Shown here: piece after piece, positions 8,827 to 18,376 of the stretch
How positions within the stretch are numbered: the stretch's first letter is position 1
Layout of the letters: each line of letters opens with the position of its first letter
Source: Sphingomonas sp. H160509
Lineage (GTDB): Bacteria; Pseudomonadota; Alphaproteobacteria; Sphingomonadales; Sphingomonadaceae
Length of the DNA stretch: 64,000 nucleotides
Direction of reading: 5' to 3'
NCBI RefSeq assembly: GCF_024124765.2
Contig: NZ_JAMXSR020000002.1
Coordinates: forward strand, 3,554,001 to 3,618,000
Program-made: the position numbers and the translations under genes
The notes under the pieces: model-generated
Databases searched by the model: none
What the model saw: only the letters and a program-made list of their open reading frames with translations
Told to the model about the DNA's origin: nothing

Positions 8827-10598
8827 GCGGCCTCGTTGAACTGCAGGCTCGCCAGCCGCGCGTAGAGACCGCTGTTGGTCATCAGCGACCCGTGCGATCC
8901 TTCCTCTACGATCTGTCCGTCGTTCATCACGATGATCCGCTCGGCGGCGCGCACGGTCGCTAGGCGGTGCGCGATGACCAGCGTGGTGCGGTTCGCCATC
9001 AGCCGCTCGAGCGCCTCCTGCACGAGCCGTTCGCTTTCGGCATCGAGCGCGCTGGTCGCCTCGTCGAGCAGCAGGATCGGCGCATCGCGGAGGAGCGCGC
9101 GGGCGATCGTGACGCGCTGGCGCTGGCCACCTGACAACCGTGCGCCGCCTTCGCCGAGGAACGTGTCGAGGCCCTCGGGTAGTTTGCGCAGGAACTCCGC
9201 GGCGTTGGCGGCTTCGGCGGCGGCCCAGAGCTGATCGTCGGTCGCGGACCAGTCGCCGTAGCGAAGGTTGTCGCGGGCCGAGGCGCCGAAGATGATCGTT
9301 TCCTGCGGCACCATCGCGATGCGGGCGCGGACTTCGGCCGGGTCAGCATCGCGCAGGTCGATGCCGTCGAGCGTCACGCGGCCGGCGTCGGGATCGTAGA
9401 AGCGTTGTACCAGCTGGAATAAGGTAGTCTTGCCCGCGCCCGAGGGACCGACCACGGCGACCGTCTCCCCCGGCTTCACGTCGAGCGAAAAGCCGTTGAG
9501 TGCGGCGACGTCGCGTCGCGTCGGGTAGTGGAATTGCACGCTCTCGAACGCGAGCGCACCGCGTGGCGGCTGGGGCAGGGCGACCGGGTTGGCGGGCGCG
9601 GCGATTTCGGGCTTTTCTCGCAGCAGTTCGGACAGGCGTCCGGCCGCACCGGCGCCGCGCAACAGGTCGCCATAGACTTCGGTGAGCGCGCCGAACGCGC
9701 CCGCGACGATCCCTCCGGTCAGGACGAACGCGGCGATCGCGCCACCGCTGATCCGCCCCGCCGCGACGTCGATCGCGCCTTCCCACAGGACCAACGTAAT
9801 CGACCCGAACACGAGCCCTATGACGATCGCGGTCATCACCGCCCGCAACATAATCCGCGCGCGAGCCGCCGCAAACGTCGCGCCGACCGCGTCCGCGAAC
9901 CGCGCGGCCTCGCGGTCTTCCTGTCCGAACGCCTGCACGACCTTCATCGCGCCGAGCGTTTCCGTAGCGATCGAACCGACATCGGCGACGCGGTCCTGCG
10001 AGGTGCGCGAGTAGTTGCGGACGCGCTTGCCGAGCAGCGCGATCGGCAGGATGATCAGCGGGATGCCGATCATCAGCATGCCCGCGAGCTTCGGCGAGAT
10101 CGCGAACAGGTAGATCAGCCCACCAATGCCGGTGAAGGTGTTGCGCAGCGCGATCGACACCGTGCTGCCGACGACCTGTTCGATCAGCGCCGTATCTGAC
10201 GTGAGGCGCGAGGCGATTTCCGACGGGCGGTTCTCCTCGAAGAAGCGCGGCGTGAGGCGGAGGAGGTGGCGTTGCACGTTGGTGCGGATATCCGCGACGA
10301 CGCGCTCTCCGAGCCACGACACGTAGTAGAAGCGCACTGCGGTTGCGAGCGCGAGTACGACGACGATCATCAGCAAATAGTGGAACGAGTTGGCGACCGA
10401 ACCGCCCGCACCGGGGCCGAAGCCGCGGTCGATGACGCGCTTGAATCCGTACGGGATGCCGATCGTCGCGGCCGAGGTCATCATCAGCGCGAGCCCCGCG
10501 AACGCGATCTGGCGGGGGTATTGGGAGGCGTGACGCCACACCATCGCGAGATCGCCGATCCGGCGGGACGTCTTCTCTTCGGGTATCGGCTTGGCCAT
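8823..10598 (-). CDS. ABC exporter, fused membrane and ATPase domains
   Basis: 591-residue half-transporter of the ABCB/MsbA-like type that would act as a homodimer in the inner membrane. Six transmembrane helices occupy about residues 30-320. The nucleotide-binding domain follows, with Walker A GPSGAGKTT, Q-loop region MVPQETIIFG, signature LSGGQRQR, Walker B ILLLDEATSALD and H-loop IAHRLATV, all intact. Likely cargo is a lipid or hydrophobic compound, but nothing nearby identifies it. Reading frame is uninterrupted and the start MAKPIPEEKTSRR is unambiguous. Confidence 0.92.
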   Translation of the reverse strand: MAKPIPEEKTSRRIGDLAMVWRHASQYPRQIAFAGLALMMTSAATIGIPYGFKRVIDRGFGPGAGGSVANSFHYLLMIVVVLALATAVRFYYVSWLGERVVADIRTNVQRHLLRLTPRFFEENRPSEIASRLTSDTALIEQVVGSTVSIALRNTFTGIGGLIYLFAISPKLAGMLMIGIPLIILPIALLGKRVRNYSRTSQDRVADVGSIATETLGAMKVVQAFGQEDREAARFADAVGATFAAARARIMLRAVMTAIVIGLVFGSITLVLWEGAIDVAAGRISGGAIAAFVLTGGIVAGAFGALTEVYGDLLRGAGAAGRLSELLREKPEIAAPANPVALPQPPRGALAFESVQFHYPTRRDVAALNGFSLDVKPGETVAVVGPSGAGKTTLFQLVQRFYDPDAGRVTLDGIDLRDADPAEVRARIAMVPQETIIFGASARDNLRYGDWSATDDQLWAAAEAANAAEFLRKLPEGLDTFLGEGGARLSGGQRQRVTIARALLRDAPILLLDEATSALDAESERLVQEALERLMANRTTLVIAHRLATVRAAERIIVMNDGQIVEEGSHGSLMTNSGLYARLASLQFNEAA

Positions 10599-10760
10599 GC
10601 GCGGTGCCTAGCAGTGGCGGGGGTGGCGCTCAACGAGAACCGGGCGTCGCAGAGCGCGGTGATCCGGTCGCGCGGGACGGAGCGGCGGTCGATCGCGCGT
10701 TGCACTGCGGCAAAATTGCGTTACCACCGTGCAAAGCCCGATGAGGCGAGAGGATACCGC

Positions 10761-11993
10761 ATGCTCTACGATGCCTATGAATTCCAGCGTTCGATGATGG
10801 CCGGCGCCAGCAAGATGGCGAGCTTCGGCGCGGATATGCTCAACAATCCGGCAAACCCGTTCGCCTATTTGGGCGGCGGCACGGTGGTTGCCTCGGCGCT
10901 CGAAGTGTTCGCACACGCGAATGCGACTCGCGGCAAACCGGCGTTCGGGCTCGACACGACGACGATCGACGGCCGCGAGGTCGCGGTCCGCGAGGAGATC
11001 GTGCTGCGGAAGGACTTCGGGCAGCTGAAGCGCTTCGTGCGCGAGGGTGTGGAGGGCGGTCCGAAGCTGCTGATCGTCGCGCCGATGTCGGGGCATTACG
11101 CGACCTTGCTGCGCGGAACGGTCGAGCGGATGCTGCCGTTCGCCGACGTCTACATCACCGACTGGCGAGACGCGCGCAGCGTGCCGCTGTCGGCTGGGCG
11201 GTTCGATCTCGACGATTACATCGATTATCTGATCGAATATTTGGAGACGATCGGCGCGAATGAGGGGCAGGGGGGCACGCACATGCTCGCGGTCTGCCAA
11301 CCATCGGTGCCGTGTTACGCCGCGGTTGCGCTGATGAGCGCAGACAAGAACCCGTGCCGTCCGAAGACGCTGACGATGATGGGTGGTCCCGTCGATACGC
11401 GCGAGGCACCGACCGCGGTGAACACGCTGGCGACCGAGCGGCCGCATGCGTGGTTCGAGCAGAACGTCATCGCGACCGTGCCGGGCAATTATCCGGGTGC
11501 GGGGCGGAAGGTGTATCCCGGCTTCCTGCAGCTTGCCGGATTCATGTCGATGAATCTGGGCAACCACATGGTCTCGCATTGGGAGATGTATAAACATCTC
11601 GTCCAGGGTGATGGCGAGAGCGCGTCACAGAGCCAGGATTTCTACGAGGAATATCGCTCGGTCTGCGACATGACCGCGGAATTCTATCTCCAGACGATCG
11701 ATGTGGTATTCCAGAACCATGCGCTGCCGCGGGGGATCATGACGCATCGCGGCCGGCTGGTCGATCCGGCGGCGATCACCGATATCGGTCTGCTCGCGGT
11801 CGAGGGCGAACGTGACGATATCTCGGGCTTGGGGCAGACCAAGGCTGCGTTGACGCTGGCAACCGCGCTACCCGACGAGAAGAAGCGCTATCTGATGGCG
11901 GAAGGGGCCGGTCATTACGGCATCTTCAACGGCTCGCGCTGGCGGGACAAAATCGCGCCCGTGGTGGAAGAGTTCATCACCGCGAACGGGTAA
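10761..11993 (+). CDS. phaZ: Intracellular polyhydroxybutyrate depolymerase
   Basis: 410 residues. It degrades stored poly-3-hydroxybutyrate granules in the cytoplasm. The nucleophile motif is LAVCQPSVPCYAA, in which Cys replaces the Ser of a lipase box as in Ralstonia-type intracellular depolymerases. Other landmarks are VYITDWRDAR, the C-terminal DDISGLGQT and the histidine in EGAGHYGIFNGSRWR. ATG 10761 follows a GAGAGGA-like site. A strong hairpin lies 7 bases after the stop. The start region faces the divergent ABC exporter. Confidence 0.93.
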   Translation: MLYDAYEFQRSMMAGASKMASFGADMLNNPANPFAYLGGGTVVASALEVFAHANATRGKPAFGLDTTTIDGREVAVREEIVLRKDFGQLKRFVREGVEGGPKLLIVAPMSGHYATLLRGTVERMLPFADVYITDWRDARSVPLSAGRFDLDDYIDYLIEYLETIGANEGQGGTHMLAVCQPSVPCYAAVALMSADKNPCRPKTLTMMGGPVDTREAPTAVNTLATERPHAWFEQNVIATVPGNYPGAGRKVYPGFLQLAGFMSMNLGNHMVSHWEMYKHLVQGDGESASQSQDFYEEYRSVCDMTAEFYLQTIDVVFQNHALPRGIMTHRGRLVDPAAITDIGLLAVEGERDDISGLGQTKAALTLATALPDEKKRYLMAEGAGHYGIFNGSRWRDKIAPVVEEFITANG

Positions 11994-12000
11994 GAAAAAT

Positions 12001-12023
12001 GGGCAGCCCAGTACGGGCTGCCC
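12001..12023. terminator. Bidirectional intrinsic terminator
   Basis: Perfect 9-bp stem GGGCAGCCC / GGGCTGCCC with a 5-nt loop (AGTAC). An A-run on the left and AAAA on the right could serve the minus-strand transcript too. It separates the convergent phaZ and the flavin-binding stress protein gene. Confidence 0.8.
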
Positions 12024-12032
12024 AAAATCGGC

Positions 12033-12515
12033 TCAGGCGATCGAGTTGACCACCGCGTGGCTGCTCGACTCGTCCGAATGGATCGTGCCGCCGAACAGCA
12101 TCTTGAGGCGGCCGCCGATCGAGATGTCGGTTTCCCACAGCTCGGCGCTGTCGATGTCGAAGCGCAGCAGCGTCAGGTTGGGGTCTTCCTTGCCGCCCGG
12201 AAACCATGCCTCAACCTGGTTGTTCCAGAGCTTGTCGATCTGCGTGCGGTCGTTCGACGTCGAGACGTCGCCGGCCATGCACGCGAAGAAATCATGGCCC
12301 TTGCCGACGAACTGCGCCATCGCCGCGCCGCCCTTGGCGATGCGGTTGTCGCGGCCGGCGAAGAAGAACAGCGTGTTGGGCTGATCGTCGTCGATCTGCG
12401 CGGTCATCGGCTCGGAATGCTGGCCGTCGTTGAGGCCGATCATCACGAACGGGCTGGCCTTCAGCTTGTCGATGAACTTCGCTGCGACTTCCTGCGGGGT
12501 ATCCTTGTCGGCCAT
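12033..12515 (-). CDS. Pyridoxamine 5'-phosphate oxidase-fold general stress protein
   Basis: 160 residues. A split-barrel flavin-binding protein like the general stress FMN-binding group, with the sequence DDDQPNTLFFFAGRDNR and the tail segment LWETDISIGGRLKMLFGG. Members bind FMN or FAD and are associated with stress responses; the enzymatic reaction is usually unknown. ATG 12515 is 7 bases from AGGAG, better than the in-frame ATG two codons upstream. It ends at the shared terminator with phaZ. Confidence 0.85.
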   Translation of the reverse strand: MADKDTPQEVAAKFIDKLKASPFVMIGLNDGQHSEPMTAQIDDDQPNTLFFFAGRDNRIAKGGAAMAQFVGKGHDFFACMAGDVSTSNDRTQIDKLWNNQVEAWFPGGKEDPNLTLLRFDIDSAELWETDISIGGRLKMLFGGTIHSDESSSHAVVNSIA

Positions 12516-12745
12516 CGTCATTCTCCTATTGGCTTGGATTGCCACTGAGAACGGGTGGGGCGGGGGGTTGGTTGCGCGGGATCTGCGGTCGGCACACGCG
12601 CTGTTGCTGGATAAAACCGCGACCAACGGGCCATGTCGACGACCCCGGCAGTTCTGCGTCACCACGAAAATACGGTGAATGCGATTTGCCGATCCGTGCC
12701 TCAAACAGGATTTGGTGAGGCGCATCTTACTGCTATTGCAGGACT

Positions 12746-13786
12746 ATGGAGAGTATTCATTCCGCCGTAACGGACGTTCGCGTCGAAGAGCGTGCCGTCG
12801 TCGACGCTCAGACCTTCGCTACCGAAGTGGCGGGACGCTCTACCCCGGTGGTGTTGCGCGGGCAGGTTGCCCACTGGGCCAGCGTGCGGGCGGCGGAAGG
12901 TGGCGACGACGCGACCGCAACGTATCTGGCCGGCCTCGGTGATGGCGGCAAGCCGATGGACGTGCTGATCGGCGGTCCCGAATTCGGTGGCCGCTTCTTC
13001 TATCGCGGCGATAATCTGGAAGGCTTCAACTTTCACCGCGAGAAGGCCCCGTTGACTGTTTTGCTGAGCGAATTGTTGCGGTTGTCCAGCGTGCCCGAGG
13101 AAAAGCGGCATTTCCTGTATGCCAATGCGGCAACCGCGCCGGAGCATTTGCCGGGATGGTTGGCAGCCAATCCGATCAACCTCCCGCTCGGCGGAGCGAC
13201 GCCAAGGCTGTGGATCGGCAACGGATCGCAGACCGCGACACATTATGACGGCTCGACGAACCTTGCCTGCGTAGTCGCCGGCCGACGCCGCTTCACGCTG
13301 TTCCCGCCGGACCAAGTCGGCAATCTGTATATCGGACCACTCGACCGGACGCTGGCCGGCCCGCCGTCCAGCATGGTCGATCCGTTGGCGCCGGACCTGC
13401 ACCAGTTTCCGCGATATGCCGAGGCGCTGCGTCATGCATTGGTCGCCGATTTAGGGCCGGGTGATGCGTTGTTCATCCCGGCGATCTGGTGGCATCATGT
13501 CCAGGCGTTCGGGACGCTCAACGTGTTGTGCAATTACTGGTGGGCGTTCGACCCGACGGTCTCGGCGTTTCACGCGATGGTTCATGCCATGATGGCGGTG
13601 CGCGATCGTCCGCCGGCGGAGAAGGCGGGATGGCGGGCCTGGTTCGAGCATTATGTGTTCGGCGACGATGCGGCCGCGGCTGGCGATCATCTGCCCACGG
13701 CAGCGCGGGGCGTGCTCGGCCCAGCCTCGCCAGATCGTACCGAGCGGATTCGCGGCTATCTGTTGAAAGCGCTCCAGCGACGCTGA
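12746..13786 (+). CDS. Cupin-like JmjC-domain protein of the halogenase/TonB locus
   Basis: 346 residues of the cupin_8 / FIH-like class of Fe(II)/2-oxoglutarate oxygenases. The iron site is visible as HxD in ATHYDGSTN (about residue 170) and a distal His in IWWHHVQAFG (about residue 250). The N-terminal region includes STPVVLRGQVAHW, typical of this group. It points toward the four halogenase-like genes, convergent with them across 189 bases. In sphingomonads and caulobacters such proteins recur beside tryptophan-halogenase-like genes and TonB receptors; a direct role there is inferred, not shown. Confidence 0.85.
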   Translation: MESIHSAVTDVRVEERAVVDAQTFATEVAGRSTPVVLRGQVAHWASVRAAEGGDDATATYLAGLGDGGKPMDVLIGGPEFGGRFFYRGDNLEGFNFHREKAPLTVLLSELLRLSSVPEEKRHFLYANAATAPEHLPGWLAANPINLPLGGATPRLWIGNGSQTATHYDGSTNLACVVAGRRRFTLFPPDQVGNLYIGPLDRTLAGPPSSMVDPLAPDLHQFPRYAEALRHALVADLGPGDALFIPAIWWHHVQAFGTLNVLCNYWWAFDPTVSAFHAMVHAMMAVRDRPPAEKAGWRAWFEHYVFGDDAAAAGDHLPTAARGVLGPASPDRTERIRGYLLKALQRR

Positions 13787-13975
13787 CCGGGTGCCGTCGA
13801 TGAAGGCGGCCCAGGCAGGCGGCGGGTTCCAGTTGGTCGCCTTGCCGCCGTCATCGACGATGCTCGGGACGACCAGACGTCTTGCGGACCCGTTCGGGAC
13901 CATCGAAACGCAAGCCGCGTCGGTCGAGTTTAGTCGCGGCCGCAACGATGGCGAGCGGCACGGGCATCAGCTGGT

Positions 13976-15463
13976 TTACGTCAACCTAGCGAGCGCATGG
14001 GCATGGGATGGCATATGCGTCAGTGAGGTGGCGACTACGCGTTCAATCTGCGCCAACTGATTGGCGGCGGTATCGATCGGTATCGCGTCGCAGATCGGAT
14101 CGTAGCCAGAGACGGCGGCGTTCTGTCCGGTCAAGACAGCGAGCCAGCTGGTTTCGTTGAACAGTTCGTCGGCTTCCCGGAATATTCGGCCGCCGGCGCG
14201 AAACAATGCGAGCTTTTCGGCTAGCCCCTCCGGGATTGCTGCAGCTGCGCGGTCGCGCCAGAATGGTTCGGCGCGCGCATTCAAATGGTAATGTGCGACG
14301 AGGAAGTCCCGGATGCGAGTATATTCCGCGGTCATGATGCGGTTGTAGCGCTCGACCACTGCCGGGGCGGGAGGGGCGCCCGTCGGCAACATCCTGAGCA
14401 GATGCTGCAATCCGCTTTGCACCAGATGAATGCTGGTGGATTCAAGCGGCTCCATGAATCCCGCTGCCAGACCAAGAGCGATGCAATTACCGACCCAGAA
14501 CCGGTTGCGATGGCCCGTCGCGAAACGGATCACGCGAGCGTCGGCAAGCGTCTTGCCTTCGACCCCGGCCAGCAACGTAGCGGTCGCTTCGTCCTCGCTC
14601 ATGTGGCGGCTGGAGAAGACATGGCCGTTGCCGGTGCGGTGCTGCAACGGGATACGCCAGCGCCAGCCGGCACGCTCGGCGATCGCCCGGGTGAGCGGCA
14701 GCGGTGCGGCGTCGGCAACCGAGGGTACTGCGACGGCGCGGTCGCAAGGGAGCCATTCGGACCAGTCGGTCCATCCTGCCTCCATCGCGCCTTCGATCAA
14801 GAGGGCGCGAAAGCCGGAGCAGTCGAGGAACAGGTCGCCTGCGATGCGGCTACCGTCTGCGAGATGGACGGCCGCGATACCCGCCGGGCCGCGCTCGACG
14901 CGTTCGACCAGCCCTTCGTGGCGGACGACGCCGTATGCCTCGGCCTGCGTCCGCAGGAATGCCGCATAGCGCCCGGCGTCGAAATGATACGCATAGCCGA
15001 TCCGCGACAGGGGTGAGTTTCCATTCGCGATCGGCCGGGAGAAACGGCCGGCCTCCGCCGCGCATGCCTCTAGCGAATAGGCGCCCAGTGGTTTTGCCGC
15101 GCCTGCCTGGCGCGCACGCAGCCATTGCGCGGCGAACGGCACGCCGGCGATGTCGGTACCGATCTGGCCGAACGGATGGACATAGGACTCATCCGGACGC
15201 GTCCAGCCTTCGAAGCGGATGCCGAGCTTGTAGCTGCCGCCGGTCGCGCGGAGGAAGGCGTCCTCGTCGATCCCGAGCATCGCGTGGAAGGTACGGATCG
15301 GCGGGATCGTTGCTTCGCCCACGCCGACCGTGGGGATGTCGTCGGACTCGATCAGCGTCACGCGCGTGCCGGCGGGGCCAAGCAGTCGCCCAAACGCGAC
15401 CGCAGCCATCCAGCCCGCAGTGCCGCCACCGACGATCGTTACAGATCGTAGCGCGTCGGTCAT
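13976..15463 (-). CDS. Tryptophan-halogenase-like flavoprotein 1 (intact)
   Basis: 495 residues, uninterrupted. FADH2-dependent halogenase family: FAD motif TIVGGGTAGWMAAVAF, second motif VGVGEATIPPIRTFHAMLG, catalytic-Lys segment GGSYKLGIRFEGW, halogenase motif GWRWRIPL (WxWxIP) and the EPLESTSIH segment containing the Glu-Ser pair. Members halogenate tryptophan, indoles or peptides; the substrate here is unknown and its link to a TonB receptor points to an imported compound. Last gene of the four-gene chain; its ATG overlaps the stop of the preceding gene by four bases (15460-15463). Confidence 0.92.
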   Translation of the reverse strand: MTDALRSVTIVGGGTAGWMAAVAFGRLLGPAGTRVTLIESDDIPTVGVGEATIPPIRTFHAMLGIDEDAFLRATGGSYKLGIRFEGWTRPDESYVHPFGQIGTDIAGVPFAAQWLRARQAGAAKPLGAYSLEACAAEAGRFSRPIANGNSPLSRIGYAYHFDAGRYAAFLRTQAEAYGVVRHEGLVERVERGPAGIAAVHLADGSRIAGDLFLDCSGFRALLIEGAMEAGWTDWSEWLPCDRAVAVPSVADAAPLPLTRAIAERAGWRWRIPLQHRTGNGHVFSSRHMSEDEATATLLAGVEGKTLADARVIRFATGHRNRFWVGNCIALGLAAGFMEPLESTSIHLVQSGLQHLLRMLPTGAPPAPAVVERYNRIMTAEYTRIRDFLVAHYHLNARAEPFWRDRAAAAIPEGLAEKLALFRAGGRIFREADELFNETSWLAVLTGQNAAVSGYDPICDAIPIDTAANQLAQIERVVATSLTHMPSHAHALARLT

Positions 15464-16976
15464 GCGCGCACGCGTGCCGGGCTGGTACGGGCGAGATAGT
15501 CTTCGTGGCGCGGCATCCGGGCTGCGGCGTCGGCGAACATCGCGCGCAACCGATCAAACCGGGCGTCGACTTCGCGCGGATCGACCGCATCGGCGAGACG
15601 GTCCCAGCCCTCGGGAACGATGCCTTGCCCCAGCAACACTGCGACCCAGCTTGCTTCGGCGAACAGATCGTCCTCCCATCGGAACAGCCGTCCGCGACGT
15701 CGCCACAGGGTAATCTTCTCGGCGAGACTCTCGGGGATCGCCCGCGCGCCGGCCTCGCGCCAGAACGGAGAGTCGGTCCGGCGGGTCGCATGATAGTGAA
15801 GCACGAGAAAGTCGCGAACCTGGTCGAACTGCGTTTCGGCAAGACGATTATAGGTATCGATCTCGACCGGCGAGAAACCCTGGTCGGGGAATAACGCCAG
15901 CAGCTTCGAGATGCCGGTCTGGACCATGTGGATACTGGTGGATTCGAGCGGCTCGGTGAAGCCGGAGGCTAGGCCGAGCGCGACGACATTGCCTATCCAC
16001 TGTTTTCGGCGCCGCCCGGCTGTGAAACGCAGAACGCGAGGGTCGGCAAGCGGCGGCCCATCGACGCCGCCGAGCAAGGTCGCGGCGGCCTCGTCGTCCG
16101 AGCAATGCGCGCTGCTGTAGACATAGCCGTTGCCGGTACGGTGCTGCAGCGGAATGCGCCATTGCCAGCCGCTCGCTTGCGCGGTCGAGCGGGTGTACGG
16201 CGTGATCGCGGTGCCGATATTGGCGCTCGGCATCGCAACGGCCCGGTCGCAGGGCAACCAGCGCGTCCAGTCCTCGTAACCGGCACCGAGTGCCTGCTCG
16301 ATCAGCAAACCGCGGAAGCCGGAGCAGTCGAGGAACAGGTCGCCTTCGATCCGGCGGTCGCCGGCGAGCGTGACATGACGGACGTGCCCGGTATCGCCGT
16401 CAAGCGCGACATCGCCGATCTCGCCCTCGATCCTTATGACGCCGTCGCGTTCCGCACGACCTCGGAGGAATTGGGCGTAAAGACCGGCGTCGAAATGATA
16501 GGCATGCGCCATCTGTGACAATATCGATGCAGGGTCGGGCGAGGGGGGGCGAACCGCCCGGCCCGCGCGGCGACCGCGCACAGCGAGTAGGCGTCGATGT
16601 CCTCGACCACGCCTGCGGCTCGGCGGCGTCGCCAATGTTGCTGGAAGCGGACGCCCTCGATATCGAAGCCGAACCCGCCAAACGGGTGGAGATAGCGTTC
16701 GCCGATCGCACCCCAGTCGACAAACTCGATGCCGAGCTTGAAGCTGCCTGCCGTCGCCGCCAGAAACGCCGCTTCGTCGATGCCGAGCATCGCGTTGAAG
16801 GCCCGGATCGGCGGGATCGTCGCTTCGCCGACACCGACGGTGCCGATCGTATCGGACTCGATCAGGGTCACGCTGGCGCCGGTCGGGATCAGTCGCGCCA
16901 GCGCGGCGGCCGCCATCCAGCCCGCGGTGCCGCCGCCGACGATGACGATGCGACGGACAGGTGAACCCAGCGTCAT
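15460..16976 (-). CDS. Tryptophan-halogenase-like flavoprotein 2 (frameshifted in this sequence)
   Basis: About 505 residues once corrected. FAD motif IVIVGGGTAGWMAAAAL, VGVGEATIPPIRAFNAML, Lys segment AGSFKLGIEFVDW, WxWxIP in GWQWRIPL and EPLESTSIH are all present. The frame changes in a G7 run at 16543-16549 between RAGRFAPP and SPDPASILSQ. The rest of the gene on both sides is intact and both ends keep 4-nt overlaps with their neighbours, so the indel is probably a sequencing error. Same probable activity class as gene 1. Confidence 0.88.
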
Positions 16977-18376
16977 GCGGCAGCCAGTTCGGCCATGGCG
17001 TGCGCGTAAGGCGGAAGCGCACGGACCTGCGCGATGATCCGCGCGCGATGATCGGCGAAATGCTGTTGGATCGTTGCCAGGGGCAGCGCATCGGCACGCG
17101 CGTCGTACCGCCGTGGCACGAGACCCATCGCGTCGAACATCGCGGCCCAGTCCTCCTCTTCGAACGGTTCGTCGTCGAACATTGGCAGACGTCCGCGTGC
17201 GGCGAACAGGGTGCGTTTCGCCTCGACTGCATCCGGAAGCATCGTGCCGCCGGGCTCGTCTCGGGATGCACCCACCCCACGGCCTGTGGCCTTCTGTGCG
17301 ATGACGAAGTTGCGGGCGCCCGTCATGGCGTTTGCCGTAAATCGATTGAATGCCCTGGCTTCGATGGGTGCGCGGCGTTCAGCGGGCCAAAGCTGGATGA
17401 GTTGCGCAAGCGACCGCAGCAGTACGGTCAGCGCGGTTGGATGCAGTGGCTCGATAAGCCCTGCGGCGGCGCCTGGGGCAATGCAGTTGCCGCGCCAGGC
17501 CTCGACGCGGCGACCGGCGCGGAACGGCGTGCCCCTCGCCACCCGCGGCGCAGGTCAAGCGCACGTCGGCGCCACCGAGCGGCCAGGTTGCGGTCCAACC
17601 CGAACCCTGCGCGTCGACTTGCGTATAGGGTGGCGGTGCGCCCGCTGCTGACAGCGTTTGCGTATGCGTCCGGTCACACGGCAGCCATGCCGACCAATCT
17701 TCGAATGCCGGCGCCGTCCGGCTCGCGATGCGCGCGCTGCTGCCGGAACAGTCCAGCACGAGCAGCGGAACAATTTCGGTGCCGTCCGTCAATTTCAGCA
17801 TCTCGACGATGCCGCCTGCGTCGATCCGAGCGTCGGCCAACGGTGCGTTCGCGCACGAAGCACCGAAGTTCATCGCGGCCGCGCGCAGCACCGCGGTGTA
17901 GGGTTCGACCGGCAGATGCGACGCATGCGCAATCGGGGCTTCGAGAGCGAACCGGCCGGCCTGTGCGGCAACCGCGGACAAGGCATAGTCGGCCAGACGG
18001 ACATGGATCCCGTCCTTGCGCAGCCGGCCGGCAAGCTGGTGAAACGCGATACCTTGAAGCGGCGCCCCCCGTGTCGCCGTAGGACAGGAAGGCCGCGGCA
18101 CCGTCCTCGCGCCAGCCACCGAACGCGACCCCGAGCGCATGGCCTCCGCCGGTTGTGCGGACAAGCGCCGTCGGCTCGATACCAAGATCGGCGTGAAACC
18201 CGCCAAGCGCTGGCGGCACCGCTATCACCGGTGCAAAATCCCCCAGTCCATCGCCTCTCATGCCATCGTCGATCACGACGACACGATAGGCGTCACGAGG
18301 CAGGCGACGCGCGAGCGCGGCTGCGGCCATCCAGCCGCACAGGTTCGCGCCTAGGGATTGCGACGATCCGACTCAT
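16973..18376 (-). CDS. Divergent halogenase-like flavoprotein 3, catalytic motifs lost (frameshifted)
   Basis: About 467 residues after correction. Breaks lie near 18349, in the C6 run at 18065-18070 (SYGDTGGAPLQGIAF when fixed) and near 17530-17542. Overall order matches its neighbours: NLCGWMAAAALARRLP, DLGIEPTALV, LDCSGSSARI, WSAWLPCDR, GNCIAPGAAAGLIEPL. The functional residues differ: the Lys segment reads GHALGVAFGGW (Lys to Ala), WxWxIP reads GWTATWPL, and EPLEST reads EPLHPT. It therefore probably does not halogenate. Overlaps of 4 nt with both neighbours keep it in the operon. Confidence 0.8.

Noticed and set aside
13791..14060. 89-residue plus-strand frame between the cupin and halogenase genes
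   Set aside because: It overlaps the halogenase 1 end in antisense, has no ribosome site and the composition of a shadow frame.
16973..18376. Halogenase 3 as a simple pseudogene
   Set aside because: Frame breaks resemble the error pattern of the whole window, and the overlaps and fold segments are retained; the altered motifs look like divergence rather than decay.
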